From Microvelia longipes (lineage: Eukaryota; Arthropoda; Insecta; Hemiptera; Veliidae): a stretch of 64,000 nucleotides of DNA. Positions 1-14,550 of the stretch are shown here, piece by piece. The notes beneath the pieces are model-generated. The model ran no database searches, was not told where the DNA came from, and worked only from the letters and a program-made list of their open reading frames with translations. Numbering within the stretch: the stretch's first letter is position 1; each line of letters opens with the position of its first letter. The stretch lies in NCBI GenBank assembly GCA_018340805.1, contig JACMZG010001913.1:16690071-16754070 (forward strand). The letters run 5' to 3'. The position numbers and the translations under genes are program-made.

Positions 1-38
1 TATCTGAATATTTATTATCTTATTTTGAATTATTCCAG

Positions 39-169
39 TCATCACGAGAAGTAATGTTAAGCAAAGCAGAAACAAGAGAGAGAAGACAAAAAAGATTAGA
101 ACATTTCTTCAGAGAAGCTTATGCTCTAACTTTTGGGCTGAAACCTGGTGAAAGGGGAAACCGCAACAG
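39..169 (+). CDS. Duox: Duox exon (first in window), pre-EF-hand linker
   Basis: The exon follows an acceptor AG at 37-38 and ends at the donor GT at 170-171 in phase 2. It encodes the conserved segment [12 protein letters not shown]...[17 protein letters not shown] that precedes the EF-hands in insect Duox. The open frame runs on past the donor to 263, but that extension is intron. Confidence 0.9.
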
Positions 170-3100
170 GTCTGTATTTAGATTTTTTTATAGTTATGTT
201 GTAATAGACAGCTGGGCAAAGGTAACCTGTAGGCTAACTCTTAGTGAGGTATCAGAGGTCTAGCCAAAAATCATTTGATAAACATCCTATCTTTTTTTAT
301 TATTTAAACAAAGTTCTTTATTAATAATGTCTTACAAATAATATTTATAACACATATAAATCAAATAGATGCCTCCTGCTTTAGGCCTGAAGGCCTGCGC
401 TGCAGGAGGGAGTAAATTACTATGAGAATTTTCATATAAACTTTCTTTTATTAATGGAAGAATTTATTTCTTTTGAAATTAATATAAGAACAGAATTTAA
501 CTAAAGCACATAAAATGTTGCCTTAAATATTGAACAAATTTAAATGAATCAACTTTTTGTCAAATCCCTTATATAGTTATAACACTGTTTGGGAAATGAA
601 GGCCTTATCATAGTCCTTATCACTAGTCAGTGCTGCCAACTTTAAGAATTTATTTTAACTGTCTATTATTGATTATTGCTGTTATTAACACCAGGTAAGG
701 TATGAACAACCAAGTGTTTTAAGCCTAATAAGCTGGTTTTATGACAAATGAAGTATTTGTCATGTATAATGTATTTTTTAGGGAAGTAGATGTGTTTAAA
801 AAATCTAAAATATTTAAATCTAATGCGTCTACAACATCTAAGGCTGGAGGTTTCCAAAAAAATTGCTCTATTTAATAATAAGTATATTTTTGAGTTCTAA
901 ACAAACCTCAACCACATCCTTTTACGTGGAATCTACAAATATAATTATCAATAAAAAAATTAAAAGTAATATTTTTTCACCTAATTATTTTTAGTTTTTA
1001 CTAAAAATAATGGTTGTAAGTTAATAGATATGAAGTAAAATTCAAATAAATGAAAAATCTCATCTAAAAACAAGTATAGTTAGAACTTGGTAGTACTTTA
1101 TGAAGGGTTGTCTTCATGTCTGATAGAAAGAAAAAATAAAACATATTTGTTTTGGATTATAATATTTACATTTAATTTGTATTAGCTACACATAAAAATG
1201 TATACGATTAAGGCCCTTTCCATAGAGGAATGGCCCTTTCTTTATTCCTTTATTGAACTTCCATAAGTGAATGGAATTAATTCATGAGTACATTCTTTTA
1301 AGTATATTAAGGAATAAAGTTTTCAAGCCTAATACAAGCTACCACTGTGAGACATACTTTTTATATCCAAAATCTTTTTTGGTTGGCAGAATGTTTAGGA
1401 ATAGAAAATTACAAAGAAACAATTGCTAAAAATAGTGAATGTGGTATACTTTAAATAAGTAGGTGCATTATACTTTTATTATTTAAAAAACTTTATTCCA
1501 GGAATATTGAAAAAAAAACTTGATATAAATTAAGCATAGCAAGGAAAAGACTTAACCATGTAAAGCCCTTATTTTACAATGTGGTATACTGTATAAGTGT
1601 TGTTTTGAAACACGTGGAAGGTCCAGATGTTCTCTATATCTGTCAGTCTGACTGCATTAGGAGTATTTTCAGAGCAGGGTGCTAACCTCTGAATTCTAAA
1701 TTTTAACTATAGTTGTATTAACAAGTAATACTAAACTAACTATTAAATAAAATTGAGTACTTATAAATGCACTCATTTTTTTCACTGCTTGATGGCTGCT
1801 TGTTCAACCAAAGAATAAAATGGTATAGAATGTTAGAAGGTATCCAAGAGCGTCAGACAGGTAAACTCAATGCAGATTTCTTGTGGCAGCTCTAAAACTC
1901 ATCCTCTTTACACCTATCCTTCCTACTTTTTAAGTTATTATTAGGTTTTTAAACTTTTCTAAATATTTTTTTTTGTCTGAAACAATAAATCCGAGGATCA
2001 CCTTTCTTTATCTATGTATTCATTGATCTCGACAATCAATTATAGAGATTAATGTGTTAATTTTAATTAGGTTTGTTTGTGTTTTGTTCCTTTATGATTT
2101 ACTCCGTGTATGCTCACCTTAAAACATATTCATTAATATTTATTTGTAGGTTTGATACAGCTGATGCTGGTGACGTGGTAATGAGAACCTCATTATCTAG
2201 AGGTGAATTCGCATCAGCTTTAGGTATGAAACCTGATGATGTCTTCGTTAGAATGATGTTTAATATTGTTGATAAGGATGGAGATGGCAGAATTTCATTT
2301 CAGGTTTGGTTCTTCATTTTTTTGATTCAGTTTTGATTCCCTACCACTTAAAAGGAGAGAGAAGAATTAGCCCAATAGCCAGCCGAAACTTATTGGGGAC
2401 ATGAGCACAACCAATCCCAAAGGGGGCAAAGTTTCACAAACCTTCATGGCACTTCCAGTGTAAACTATTAGAATAAGCTACGTAGGCTTCCGCGGTTATT
2501 GTCATGAAGATGTAGGTCTTCCGGTGGTGACCGCGTCAATGTAGGTGAAGAATCCGACGTTTCACTTCCACTATGGAAGGCATCTTCAGGGATGTAGGAC
2601 ATCATGGATGTCCTACAATAGATTGTGTTTCTATCCATGATGTCCTACATCCCTGAAGATGCCTCCCACTGTGGAAGCGAAACGTCGGATTCTTCATCCA
2701 CATTGACGGGGTTACCACCGGAAGACCTAAAACTTCATTATTAGAATAAGAACTTTTATTTCATTCATTACATACAAAAAAGTACGATCAAACATGGTCA
2801 AATTTAATTATGATTAAAATTAATTTTCTATTTTTAAAAAACTCTTGAACTTTATAAGGAGCTAGCTTAGAAAGCAAATACTTGCATTTTCATATTTACT
2901 ATATTTATTAATATTTTGAATATCATTTGGCAATTTGTAACAAAAAGTACAGAGAAATTACACTCTAATGTTCTCTTATACACATTAGATTTATGTTTTT
3001 TTAATAGATATTGCATTTCTATTCCTATATTGTAATTGTGATGATCTTAATTCAATGTGAATTCGATATGGTTTAGCCGAGCATATTTTAGAATTTCTAA

Positions 3101-6100
3101 TATGTAAAGTCCAGGAAAGGTCAATATATACAATTTTTGAAAATATTCTTTAACAATGCTTTTTAGTTTTTAATCCTCTTATTTTCCTTAAAATTATTTT
3201 TTGGGGAATAAAAAAGTTTCTGCTTTATAATATTTTATATCAGAGGAGCAATATTTTTACGGGGGGGGGGGGGGGCTTCCCTGCCTACGGACCTGGTGAG
3301 ACATCTTTATGTTCATTCGCCTTTCAAAAATAATCTTTATAGATATGTAGGCTAAACCCAGGCTCTCAAAAGAGCTAAACACAGTCTATTTGCCTGACAT
3401 TACCTACCTTATTACCTCTACTTGATTATTTACTTATCTAATGTATTCTTTGATCTTTTTAGGAGTTCCTTGACACGGTTGTTTTATTTTCTCGAGGTAA
3501 AACAGAAGATAAACTGAGGATAATTTTTGATATGTGTGATAATGATAAGAATGGAGTTATCGATAAGATAGAATTAAGTGAGATGCTAAGATCTCTTGTA
3601 GAGATAGCTAGAACTACAAGTCTTTCAGATGCACAAGTGACAGAACTCATAGATGGAATGTTTCAGGTACATTGTCTACATTTGTATTATTATTAAATCA
3701 TGATACCCTCAGCTCAGCTTGATCAGATGTCAAAGGTTTCTCTTACCCAAACATACTCTAGTGCATACTCTCTGTTTTTTACCCAAATATCCTGGTGCTT
3801 TCTCTCAGATTTTTACCCTAACTTACTTTGGTGGATCCTCTCAGTTTTTAGGAATAGTATTTGTTGCAAGAGATAACCCCAACTTTAATACATTTAGAAT
3901 ACTTAAGGAAACCACCTGAAGTGGTTCTCGGAGAGTGAATACACAGAAGAGCCAAAAAGTTCTTAAACTGACATTTATTTATTCATAGTACATATAGATG
4001 ACACTACACGAAAATCAGCTCTTTCACCATAAGATAGAACCACAGTAATTGAGCAAAATGTAACATTTGATTAATATACTTCTTTGTTATCAAATTAGTT
4101 ACATGTGTTATCAGATTTGGGCATGTATGTTATACTATTTAATGCATGAATGTATGAAGTATATAAAGGAAGTTGTGATAAAAAGAGCCAGCAATGATTT
4201 AGTTTTACCTGCCCTGGAAAATTAGAAAATAATCCATTTGAGTTAAATTTTGGTTCAAGTGTATCCCTTTACGCTACAAAAAATTATACTAAATCTCGTT
4301 TGAATACAGCAAGAGTATATTAGGATTTTGTGGGATAAAAAACTTAAAAGCAGCATTGAGCAAAGTTAGCGCCTGGTCGGGTGACGGCTGGAAATAAAAC
4401 AAATGTATTTCCTATCATAGGACAAGTGAAGTGAAGCGAGTCTGAAGACATGTCGCAGTTTAAATTTGGTGATTTTTATCATCTGGGGAAGAGCGTAGCA
4501 AATCTGATATGGTGAGGAATAGTTCCGAGGTACCACGTACCCAATTTTTTATATCACTATTGATGAACCGATATGCTAGTTTGATTTTAGTTTTTGCTGT
4601 AAAGATTTACCATGTTCCTTCTTGATGTATGTTGTTTTACATTAATTGCAGAATGCTGGTCTTCAGCAAAAAGATTTTCTTACTTATAATGACTTTAAAT
4701 TAATGATGAAAGAATATAAGGGAGATTTTGTTGCCATTGGATTGGACTGTAAGGGAGCCAAACAAAATTTCCTCGATACATCTACTAATGTTGCTAGGTA
4801 TACATTTTTATGTCTAGACTTTATAGTTATTAATAATATTTTGTCTATGTTGAATTAGGAAATTTTACCACTCATGATGATGTGAAATAATATTTAATAA
4901 TGTATTGTTTTGTCTGTACATGTTTGTCCAAAGTAGGACAGCATTTTCAGAGAGCATTTTTTTCTTAAAATGTGCGAATATAAACTCTGCTAAAGCTGGG
5001 CAGATGGCTACAAAGTGGAGATTATCTTTAATGACATTCATATTGCAAAGAGAGCATCTGTGGTCTGTTCTACCATAGGAGCAGTTAACAGATAGAATCT
5101 GGCCACTGGCCTTGAGAACCCAAATTGATTTATTATAACCTTAACTTACTCTTGAAGGAGGTTTTAATGAGGTTACACAGAATCCCTGATAGCCCCGAAA
5201 ACGATATTTCAGGCCTATCAATGTATTGAGATAGGCTATAGCCCCTCTATGTATATCTATGGGTGTAAAAAGCAGATAATGTAACAAGGATAAGTTGAGT
5301 TGCTCCTCAACTTTCTTCTGTGCTTGTCGATTGGTACTAGTTGTGATTTTAGTTACCTTTCGTGCTTGTTAAGTCAATTAAAATAAAACCGTTGAAAAAA
5401 GAAAAGATGTTACTTTTTACTCCTTGTTTAAATCTTCCTCGATGAGCAAGACAATAGGAAACCATTGGCAGATAAGTTTTGCATTTAAATTTAGGACCTG
5501 CACAGTTAACTTAATGATTGTAAACATGCACAGTTTATACCAAGCATGTGAAGTTGGTTTTTGATGTGTATGATGGTTTTTGGTTTATGATGGATTATTC
5601 TCTGTTTTTTTTGTTCTTGATAGGGTCACTAAGTTACATGGGAAATCAACTTAGTGTGTCATCCCCTTTATTTCGAGATCCTTGACGCTACCATATCCCT
5701 TAGCTCAGTGCTATATTGCCATGTACTCCCTCTAGTGATATTAGTCTATTTGGGTTTAGTCTTAATTTATCTGTTGTTTCTAATAATAATAAGTCTTTCT
5801 AAATAACATACTAGAATATAAGTTTACTCAATTTGGGTAAAGAGGAGTACACAATTTTTTTTATTTGTCTTAAGGGGTACTATTATAAAATAGTTTTAAA
5901 GACCTCAGCTTTATTCATCTCCATAAAATGTTCTATTTTGTATTTCGTCCGTCTAACTGTTTCAGAATGACAAGTTTTCACATTGAACCAATAATAGATG
6001 TTGACAAACACTGGATATCTTATAAGATAGATGCTATTATTACATTCCTTGAAGAAAATAGACAAAATATTTTCTTCTTATTTTTATTCTACGTTATTAC

Positions 6101-9100
6101 CATTGTTCTTTTTATTGAAAGATTTATTCGTAAGTATATCTTAGTTGAGTTATAATAATGTTTGTTTACTAACGGCAGTAAAAGTTTACTGAACTGTTTT
6201 TAAGCTGTGAACTGCCATTTTACCAACACTTTTAACAAAATATTAAAACAGTACAAGATTTTTTTTGTAATATTGTACCTCCCAGGGAATTATGGTACAT
6301 TTAAGTATGATATCAATTAAATTAATGAAGACTTCCTTTTTTTATTAAAATTTATTAAAAATAAATTGACGAAGAGCTTTCGCCCAGGGATCCCGAGCTT
6401 CTTCAGTTCTTGAAAATGACAAAAATGAAAAAGTTTTTAAAATTAATAAAATTTTCATTTTATTAACTGATAAATTGTCATTAGTATTGTATAAATGGTC
6501 ATTTTTAAAAACTGAAGAAGCTCAGGATCCCTGGGCCAAAGTTCTTCGTCATTTTATTTTCAATAAATTTTAATAAAAAAGGACTGAAGTCTTCATTAAT
6601 TTAATTGATATTACAATTGTCCAAAGGACTGAAGTCTTCATTATTTAATTGATATACAATTTATAACAGTCCAAAAGGACTGAAGTCTTCATTAATTTAA
6701 TTGATATTACAATTTATAACAGTCCAAAAGACTGAAGTCTTCATTAATTTAATTGATATTACAATTTAAACAGTCCAAGGACTGAAGTCTTCATTAAATT
6801 TATTGATTACAATTTATACAGTCCAAAGGACTGAAGTCTTCATTAATTTAATTGATATTACAATTTATAACAGTCCAAAAGGACTGAAGTCTTCATTAAT
6901 TTAATTGATATTACAATTTATAACAGTCCAAAAGGACTGAAGTCTTCATTAATTTAATTGATATTACAATTTATAACAGTCCAAAAGCTCTAAAGTTATT
7001 TAAATATAATGGTGAAAAAGTTAAAACTCCTTACGAGAAACCAACAATTACTGAGATAATAGATAAATAAAGTTTGTCTTTCCACAGATGATCTATTATT
7101 ATCAAACAAAGACAACTTTTAACCTGAACAGCCATCATCAGTGCCTATACACTGAAGTGCCACACGGTGCCTAGTACACATCTCATTAATAATTTATTTC
7201 CTTCTTTTTTCATTTATTTTTTTTACGTTCATTGTATATTTTTGTATTGTTTTTTTTTTAGTTTTTTACTTTTTTTTATTGGGTTCTAGGCACTGTTGAT
7301 GACTGTTCAGGTTAAAAGTTGGCTTTTTTTATAATAATAAATCTGAGGAAAGACAAACTATTTATTTATAAGCTTATTCCACATCTCAGTAATTATTAGA
7401 TCCTCTTAAGGAGTTTTGATTTGTTCACCATTATATTTAAATGTTCTGACAACAACCAGCTCCCCAACCCTAATAAGCAAACGTGCTAATAAACAAGGAA
7501 AAAAAATAAACAAATACATAAGCCAAGTTGATAATATAACAATATTATTATAAATTAGGTAAGTTTAAAACTAAATAAGAAACAGCCATCCACATGAGAA
7601 TGTGATTAACATGACCTCTACAAGGCAAAAAAACTATCACATCTCCAAACATGGAATGCAGCAAAATAAGTCAAATTCAAAGACGGAACCCAAGATATAA
7701 ATATAAATAACTAAAAATGTGGAAGGAAAGAGGAGGGTTCTGTCTTTGAACTTGACTTATTTTGCTGCATTCCAGGTTTAGGGGTGTGAAAGTTTTCTGC
7801 CTTGTAGCTGTCATGTTAATCACATTCTCATGTGGATGGCTGTTTCTTATTTAGTTTTAAACTTACCTTATACTGTTATTTTATCTACTTGGCTTATGCA
7901 TTTGTTTATTTTTTTCCTTGTTTATTAGCAAGTTTGCTTCTTGGGGTTGGGGGGGGGGACTGTCGGAATTGTCCGATGTAACATTGTGGTGCACTTAATT
8001 AGTTCATGTTCCTCTTTGAGTAACTTTTCCCTTGTTTTTATTTTTATTTACATTTTTATTTCATCTGAGGAAAAGACAAACTTTATTTATTTATAAGCTT
8101 ATTTCACATCTCTGTAATTATCAGATCCTCTTAGAGAGTTTTGACTTGTTCACCATTATATGTAAATGTACCTAGGAGGTAGAATATTGCCCAAAAAATG
8201 CCCGCACTGTTTTGAAATATTTTGTGCTAGCATTACCTGCATCCATTTACCTGAAGCAATTACCTGCTATTTGGCTGACTCAGCTTTGCCTTTCAGTCAA
8301 ATGGGTTAATTTCCATTACCTGACAAAAAATGGAAATTACCTGCCAAGGCAAGTAATTTCCATAATAAGGCCTCGCATCAATATCTCTCATTTATTAATA
8401 TTATTTATTATTTATATTATTTATTTTCTATTTATCAATATCTCTCATTTATTAATATTATTTATTTTCTATTTATTAATATCTCATATATTTTATATTT
8501 ATCAATATCTCTCATTTAAGCTGGATAGACCTGGTTTTCCTCTCATTTAAGCTGGATAGAGCTGGTTTAAATGCTTTGGTTGTCTTTTATATTTTTAATA
8601 GTGTATAAAATCAAACTCTGCTTTCTTAATGTTTTTTGGTACAAATATTACTTGAATCATCTTTGAGATAAGCCATAGAAATATTATGGTTTTATTTTTT
8701 TTTATTATTGTTTTTAAAATAATTATTTTTATTTACTTTATAAGTAAATAAAAAAAATAAAAAATAATTATTTTTTGTTTACTTTTTATGATACTGTTAA
8801 TAAAATTTTCGTTCTTTATCTTTCAGACTATTCCTTTATGGCAGAGCATACAGACTTGAGGCATATAATGGGTGTTGGTATAGCTATAACACGAGGTTCA
8901 GCCGCCTCTCTCTCATTCTGCTACAGTCTTGTTCTCTTAACAATGTGTCGAAATATTCTGACTAAGCTCAAAGAATCTTCACTCCAGCAATACATCCCTA
9001 TTGACGCTCACATTCAGTTCCACAAGATCGCAGCGTGCACTGCCTTGTTTTTTTCCATAATGCATACTATCGGCCACATAGTTAATTTCTATCATGTTAG

Positions 9101-12100
9101 CAAACAACCTATTGAACATCTGCACTGTTTAACATCAGAATTGCACTTCCCTTCTGATTATAAACCTGGCATTACTTTTTGGCTCTTTCAAACCATTACT
9201 GGTAACATTTGCAATTACTTTTTTCTTTTAATCATTTATACCATAGATATTCGCGATTCAGAGAGATAGTTGTAAGGTTGGCAATACCAATGGCGGGAAA
9301 ACGAAAGGGTGATCAAATTTTTTTTTATCATAGGATTTGCATGGGAGCCGTTTAAAATTCTTCTTTTATTCCTTTATAGTTCGTTAATTTGTGATAAATG
9401 AGGTAAAAATTAATAGAACAACCATCGGTGCTAAAAAAATGGCCAATATTTTATACATAAATACTTCGATTATTCCAGGATCAGGCTCTTATCACTACAG
9501 ACTTGGATTTGTCCGATTTAAACCAGAAAAAATAAAACCTAAACGGATGATTTAAACAAACATTTGACAAAAACGTGAATTTATTGAGTTATATATTATT
9601 TCAGTGTGTAAATAAAATTGATTGATAAATTAAAACACCATTACGGTGAAACTCATAACTACTTGTTATCAGTTAATTTAAATACCTGTAACAGCTAATT
9701 TAAACAATTCAATGCAATTAAAAGGTAATTTTGTGTGTTTGTGTAAACTAAAATTATTTAAAAGTAACATTAATTGACAAAAAACATTAATTGACAAATC
9801 ACAATATAGTGAATAAAACACTATATTGTGATTTTCACCATCTTATCACTCAATTTAAATATTCGTGACAACCCATTAAAACCCTATTTTTCAATGAAAT
9901 AGTGATTCTACTGAGTTCATATGCCCTAAAATTAATTAAATGAAAAAAAAATAAAATGCCCGTTTTAGGGCCTTTCGGCCCATCAGGGTATTAATCATTA
10001 TCATTATCTTATTAACCCTGCGGAAACCACCTCAGGTGGGTTGCATCTACTACACTCTGAGAATTAATTAAAGTTGGCGAAATCTTTTTAATACAAATAC
10101 TATTCATAAAATCTTAGAGCATAGCCCAGGCTGCGAACCCCGGACCTCCGGTGCCGAAATCGAACGCCTTTACGATCACGGCCACGGAGGCAGATACAAA
10201 TTAAATGAAAGCAGTTTGATAAAAAATTTAAAGAAATAATCGTCACAAATATGAAAAACCAAAAAACTCCCATAAGGACTTTAACAACGATCACCCTCTT
10301 GTTATCAATTTCTTATCAGTGATGGTGGCGCTGCTACGGACTTTGAATCGCGAATAGGAAAAGTATTTTGTTTGTACCTGCCTCCATAGCAACGGTCGTA
10401 TAATACTGGACTTCGGCACCGAAGGTCCGGGGTTCACAGCCCAGGCTATGCTCTCAGTTTTTATGAATAGAATTTGATGTAAAAAGATTTCGCCAACTTT
10501 AGCTTTACTTTGAGCATAGTAGATGCTCATTCTAATGCTGCTGAGACCCACTCGAGGTGGTTCCCGCAGGACGAATACCCTGAAGGGCCAAAAGGCCTTA
10601 AAACAGGCATTATTATTATTATTATTTTTATATTATTGTGTTTGTACTTAAAATTCAAAACTAGGATCCCCATCCCTACTACTAATATTAAGTTTAATGG
10701 ACTGTGAGAAATCTTAATTAGGAATATAAGATAATTAAGACAGCAGTCCGAGTTTTATTAGATTAATTTATTTCATATCAGAGCTTTTGTACAAGCGATG
10801 CTTGGCATCCTCAGTGAATCTAATAACAAGTAAACAAAACCAAAACCGATTACAGAAAAAGTTTTTTTTTTAATAGTTTTTTTATAATTGGTTTATGGTT
10901 TTGTTTACTTGTTTATTAGATTCACTGAGAATGCCAAGCATCACTTGTGCGAAAGCTCCGATATGAAATAAATTAATCTAATAAAACTCGGACTGCTGTC
11001 TTCATTATCTTATATTCCTAATTAGTAATGAGGTCTATCAAATGGCCTCTATGGTTGAAGTTATTAAAGCATTAGTATTTATTCTAATTTTGACACCACA
11101 GAGGTCTGTGGTTCCCATGACAGGTTACACTCTCAGTTTTTATAAGATTATTGTTCAAATTATTTATCGCTCTTAGAATACACTAAGGGTGTAACAGTTT
11201 CCACTACCACCTAGGTAGCTCCTGCAGGAGTTATCTCTGACGACCTGAAAGCTACAAATGGACATAATTTTATTATTATAGTAACTTGTTAAGCTAATAA
11301 CTTCATTTATAAGTTGCTATTAGGTCATGTATTTAATTTCTGTTTGAATTTCTTACAGGCATTACTGGAGTTCTTTTGTTTATAATAATGACTATCATAT
11401 TTGTCTTTGCTCATCCAACTATTAGAAAAAAAGCTTACAATTTCTTTTGGTCCACACATGGACTCTACGTAGCTCTGTACATGCTCTCTCTTGTACATGG
11501 TTTAGCCAGGTTAACTGGGCCACCTAGATTCTGGCTTTATTTCATTGGACCAGGCATTATTTTTGTTCTTGACAAGGTATGATCAATTTCATATAAAACA
11601 ATAAGGTAATGTGCTGAACAAAACTTAACTTATTTTAACTTAATCCTGAGTATTTTCTGATAAAGGATTTGGCTAATTTTTAGCAGATTTTCTTTTTAAA
11701 ATTTCGCTAATGAGATAGCTCATGGGGGGAGTTGGACCAGAATACGGTTGAGTGTATTCTGATGTATATTGTTGAGTGGACAGAATACATTCTGAAAATA
11801 TATTTGAAACTACATTCAAGGCATTTTTAAACAACTGTATTGTAAAAAGTTAAATATACTTGTTACGTTTTTCACCAAAAAATACTTATTACAATTTTTC
11901 CAAAAAAGGATAGAAACGCATTTAGGGACAAATGCAGCAGTCTGTAAATAGTGTTGGGTTCAGGATCTGCCTAATACAAATTAAAATTTCTTTCCCCCTA
12001 AATAATTTATTCTTCATAAATTGTCCAATGTTGTGTGATCTCCTCAATCCGTAGATAAGTTATTGTTCTTTTTTATACTCTTATTTATTTTTAGTTTTAA

Positions 12101-14462
12101 GTACTCAAATTATGTTACCTTACCTGTAACCTTGTTTTTTTTAAAAAATATGGTGTAATTTAGTTGGTGGTCCCTATAAACAGTTGATGTAATAATGTAT
12201 TAAGTATTGATATATATTGACCCTCCTAGTCAATTTTTCTTCAATCTTCTTGTCTAATAGTTGACCTGGAGATTTCTCGAGCCTCCCTCCCCCTAATAAC
12301 TATCACCTTATTATATTTATTTATAATGCAAGCTGAATTTCTTATTTTTTTAGGTGATAAGTGTAAGAACTAAATACCTCGCTTTGGACGTACTAGAAAC
12401 TGAGTTATTGCCTTCTGATGTTATCAAAATAAAATTTTATCGACCACCAAATTTTAAATACCTAAGTGGTCAGTGGGTGAGGATAGCCTGCACTTCATTT
12501 AAACCGGATGAATTTCATTCATTTACGTTGACTTCAGCACCTCACGAGAACTTCCTAAGTTGTCATATCAAAGCACAAGGCCCCTGGACTTATAAACTTA
12601 GAAATTATTTTGATCCTTGTAACTTTAATCCCGACCTTGATCAGTCAAACGTAAGTAAAGTGATGTATAAAATGATCCAATTGAGTTTATATTTGGTACA
12701 AGGGTGAACCTTTACTTAAATAAATAAAAACTTTATTTCCATATAAAATAGAGGAACAAAACATTTAAAAAAATGACATTTATTATTTTTTTATGAAAAC
12801 AGGAGATATTTCAGGAGATTTTACTCCTTCCAACATCTCCTTTACTTTTTTCTTAATAAAACAGAACACTACGTTTCGTACTTGTAGCAAATTTCAACTC
12901 AATTAAATTTTTTTCTGATTTTTTACAATTTTTAAACATATGTACACAAGTCATTCGATTAAAAACTAATGCTGATAATGAGATGAAACTTGGCACATAT
13001 GTTAGTCTTATACATGGCTACATGTGTGCAAAATCTTAATCCGATCCAATAATTTTTCAGCATTTTATGGTTTTTTGAAATTTTCACTGAGTCATTATTG
13101 TGTGTTTATTATTAAAGAAATTATTTTCCGAATAGCACAACTACAGTGGTAAACTGATTTTTGTACCAAGTTTTAACTCTCTAGCATAAATACACTAGGA
13201 GCTACGATGATAACAGACACACACACATACAGACAGACAACTTTGTGAAAACCAATCAGAAGGCCTTAAAAACACCTGAAACGGATAATTCCGATGACTT
13301 CCCGGTTTCAATTTTTTTTGTAAACAAAATACTTTCATTTATACCTATGGTATAAATGAAGAAAAGTAAAAAAGGAAAGAGGAGATTTCTTAACTTAATA
13401 AGTTGGTACAACTGGCTCATTTGTTCTTTTGATTAAAAGAGGTTAACTTCTGGTGAAATTAAGTAATATTACTTTGTTTTAATTAAAAGTGTTCCTGTCT
13501 ATAATAATTTGCAACTTTTATTTCTCAAACCTGTATTGTATTTATTATAATGGAAAATAAATGCATTATTCGTTTTAAAATCTAGAATTTATTATTTAAA
13601 TTCTAGAATTTATCTAGAAATATTAAATCTATTTAATTAAATCTAGAATAATTTTACCAATGATTATGTAGTATACCTAGATAGATCACCTAGTCTTGTT
13701 AGACACTGGATTTGAACAATGGAAAAACTTTCCTCGGAGCTGTCTTGATGTCTTGAAGTTAAGAATTCAAATATGAATAACATATTTGAAGTTGAATTTC
13801 TTACAAAAAAATTAGTAAAGGGACGAGAGCAGGTATAAAGGGTTAAGGAGATTTTCTAATGAGTTTTAAAAATGTCTACTTTAAAAGGGGTGTTGGCTCC
13901 TCCTCTTTTGACAGAAAAGCAGTTCCAGTACTGCTAGCACCATCTGTTGGAAAGGAAAAAACTAACAGTGATCTATCTAGGTATACTAGATAATCTTTGA
14001 ATTTTACATTAGGGTTCAACCACAATTAATCTTAACTGAAAGTACAAGAACTGATTTGTTTGTTTCCTAATTTTTTCTGCTGTAAATTTTTTTTTTTTTT
14101 AAATATTTTGCTGTTGTGGAGGGGTTTTTAAATGTTGGTCTTTTTAACAATTGTGTGTGTGAATGTTTATTATGGTGTTAGGTAAGGATTAAAATTTATT
14201 TGATGTGAGAAGAATGTCTAGGAAACATAGTGACAAGTCTAAATCGGTCATTTATGATCCATTTTGGGCTATCTCACTCTTAAACTGTTTTCTCTTATAC
14301 ATTTTTATCTATAAATGTCATATAATTAATTATAATAAACTGTGTCTAGTTAATAACTTGCATTACTGTTATACCATAGAAACCATACAAAAGTTATCTT
14401 TTCCCATTGAAACTTCTAGGAAAAAAATCTTGTACCTACATACACACACACACATATAGAAA

Positions 14463-14550
<88 letters not shown>

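Noticed and set aside
3459..3650. Minus-strand ORF over a Duox exon
   Set aside because: It is the antisense shadow of the EF-hand 2 exon.
6581..6985. Regular direct repeats resembling a CRISPR array
   Set aside because: Units are contiguous with no unique spacers, the host is a eukaryote, and the unit equals a transposon end.
10100..10200. Possible tRNA gene on the minus strand
   Set aside because: Box-like motifs are present but no cloverleaf or acceptor pairing can be drawn. It is part of a SINE.
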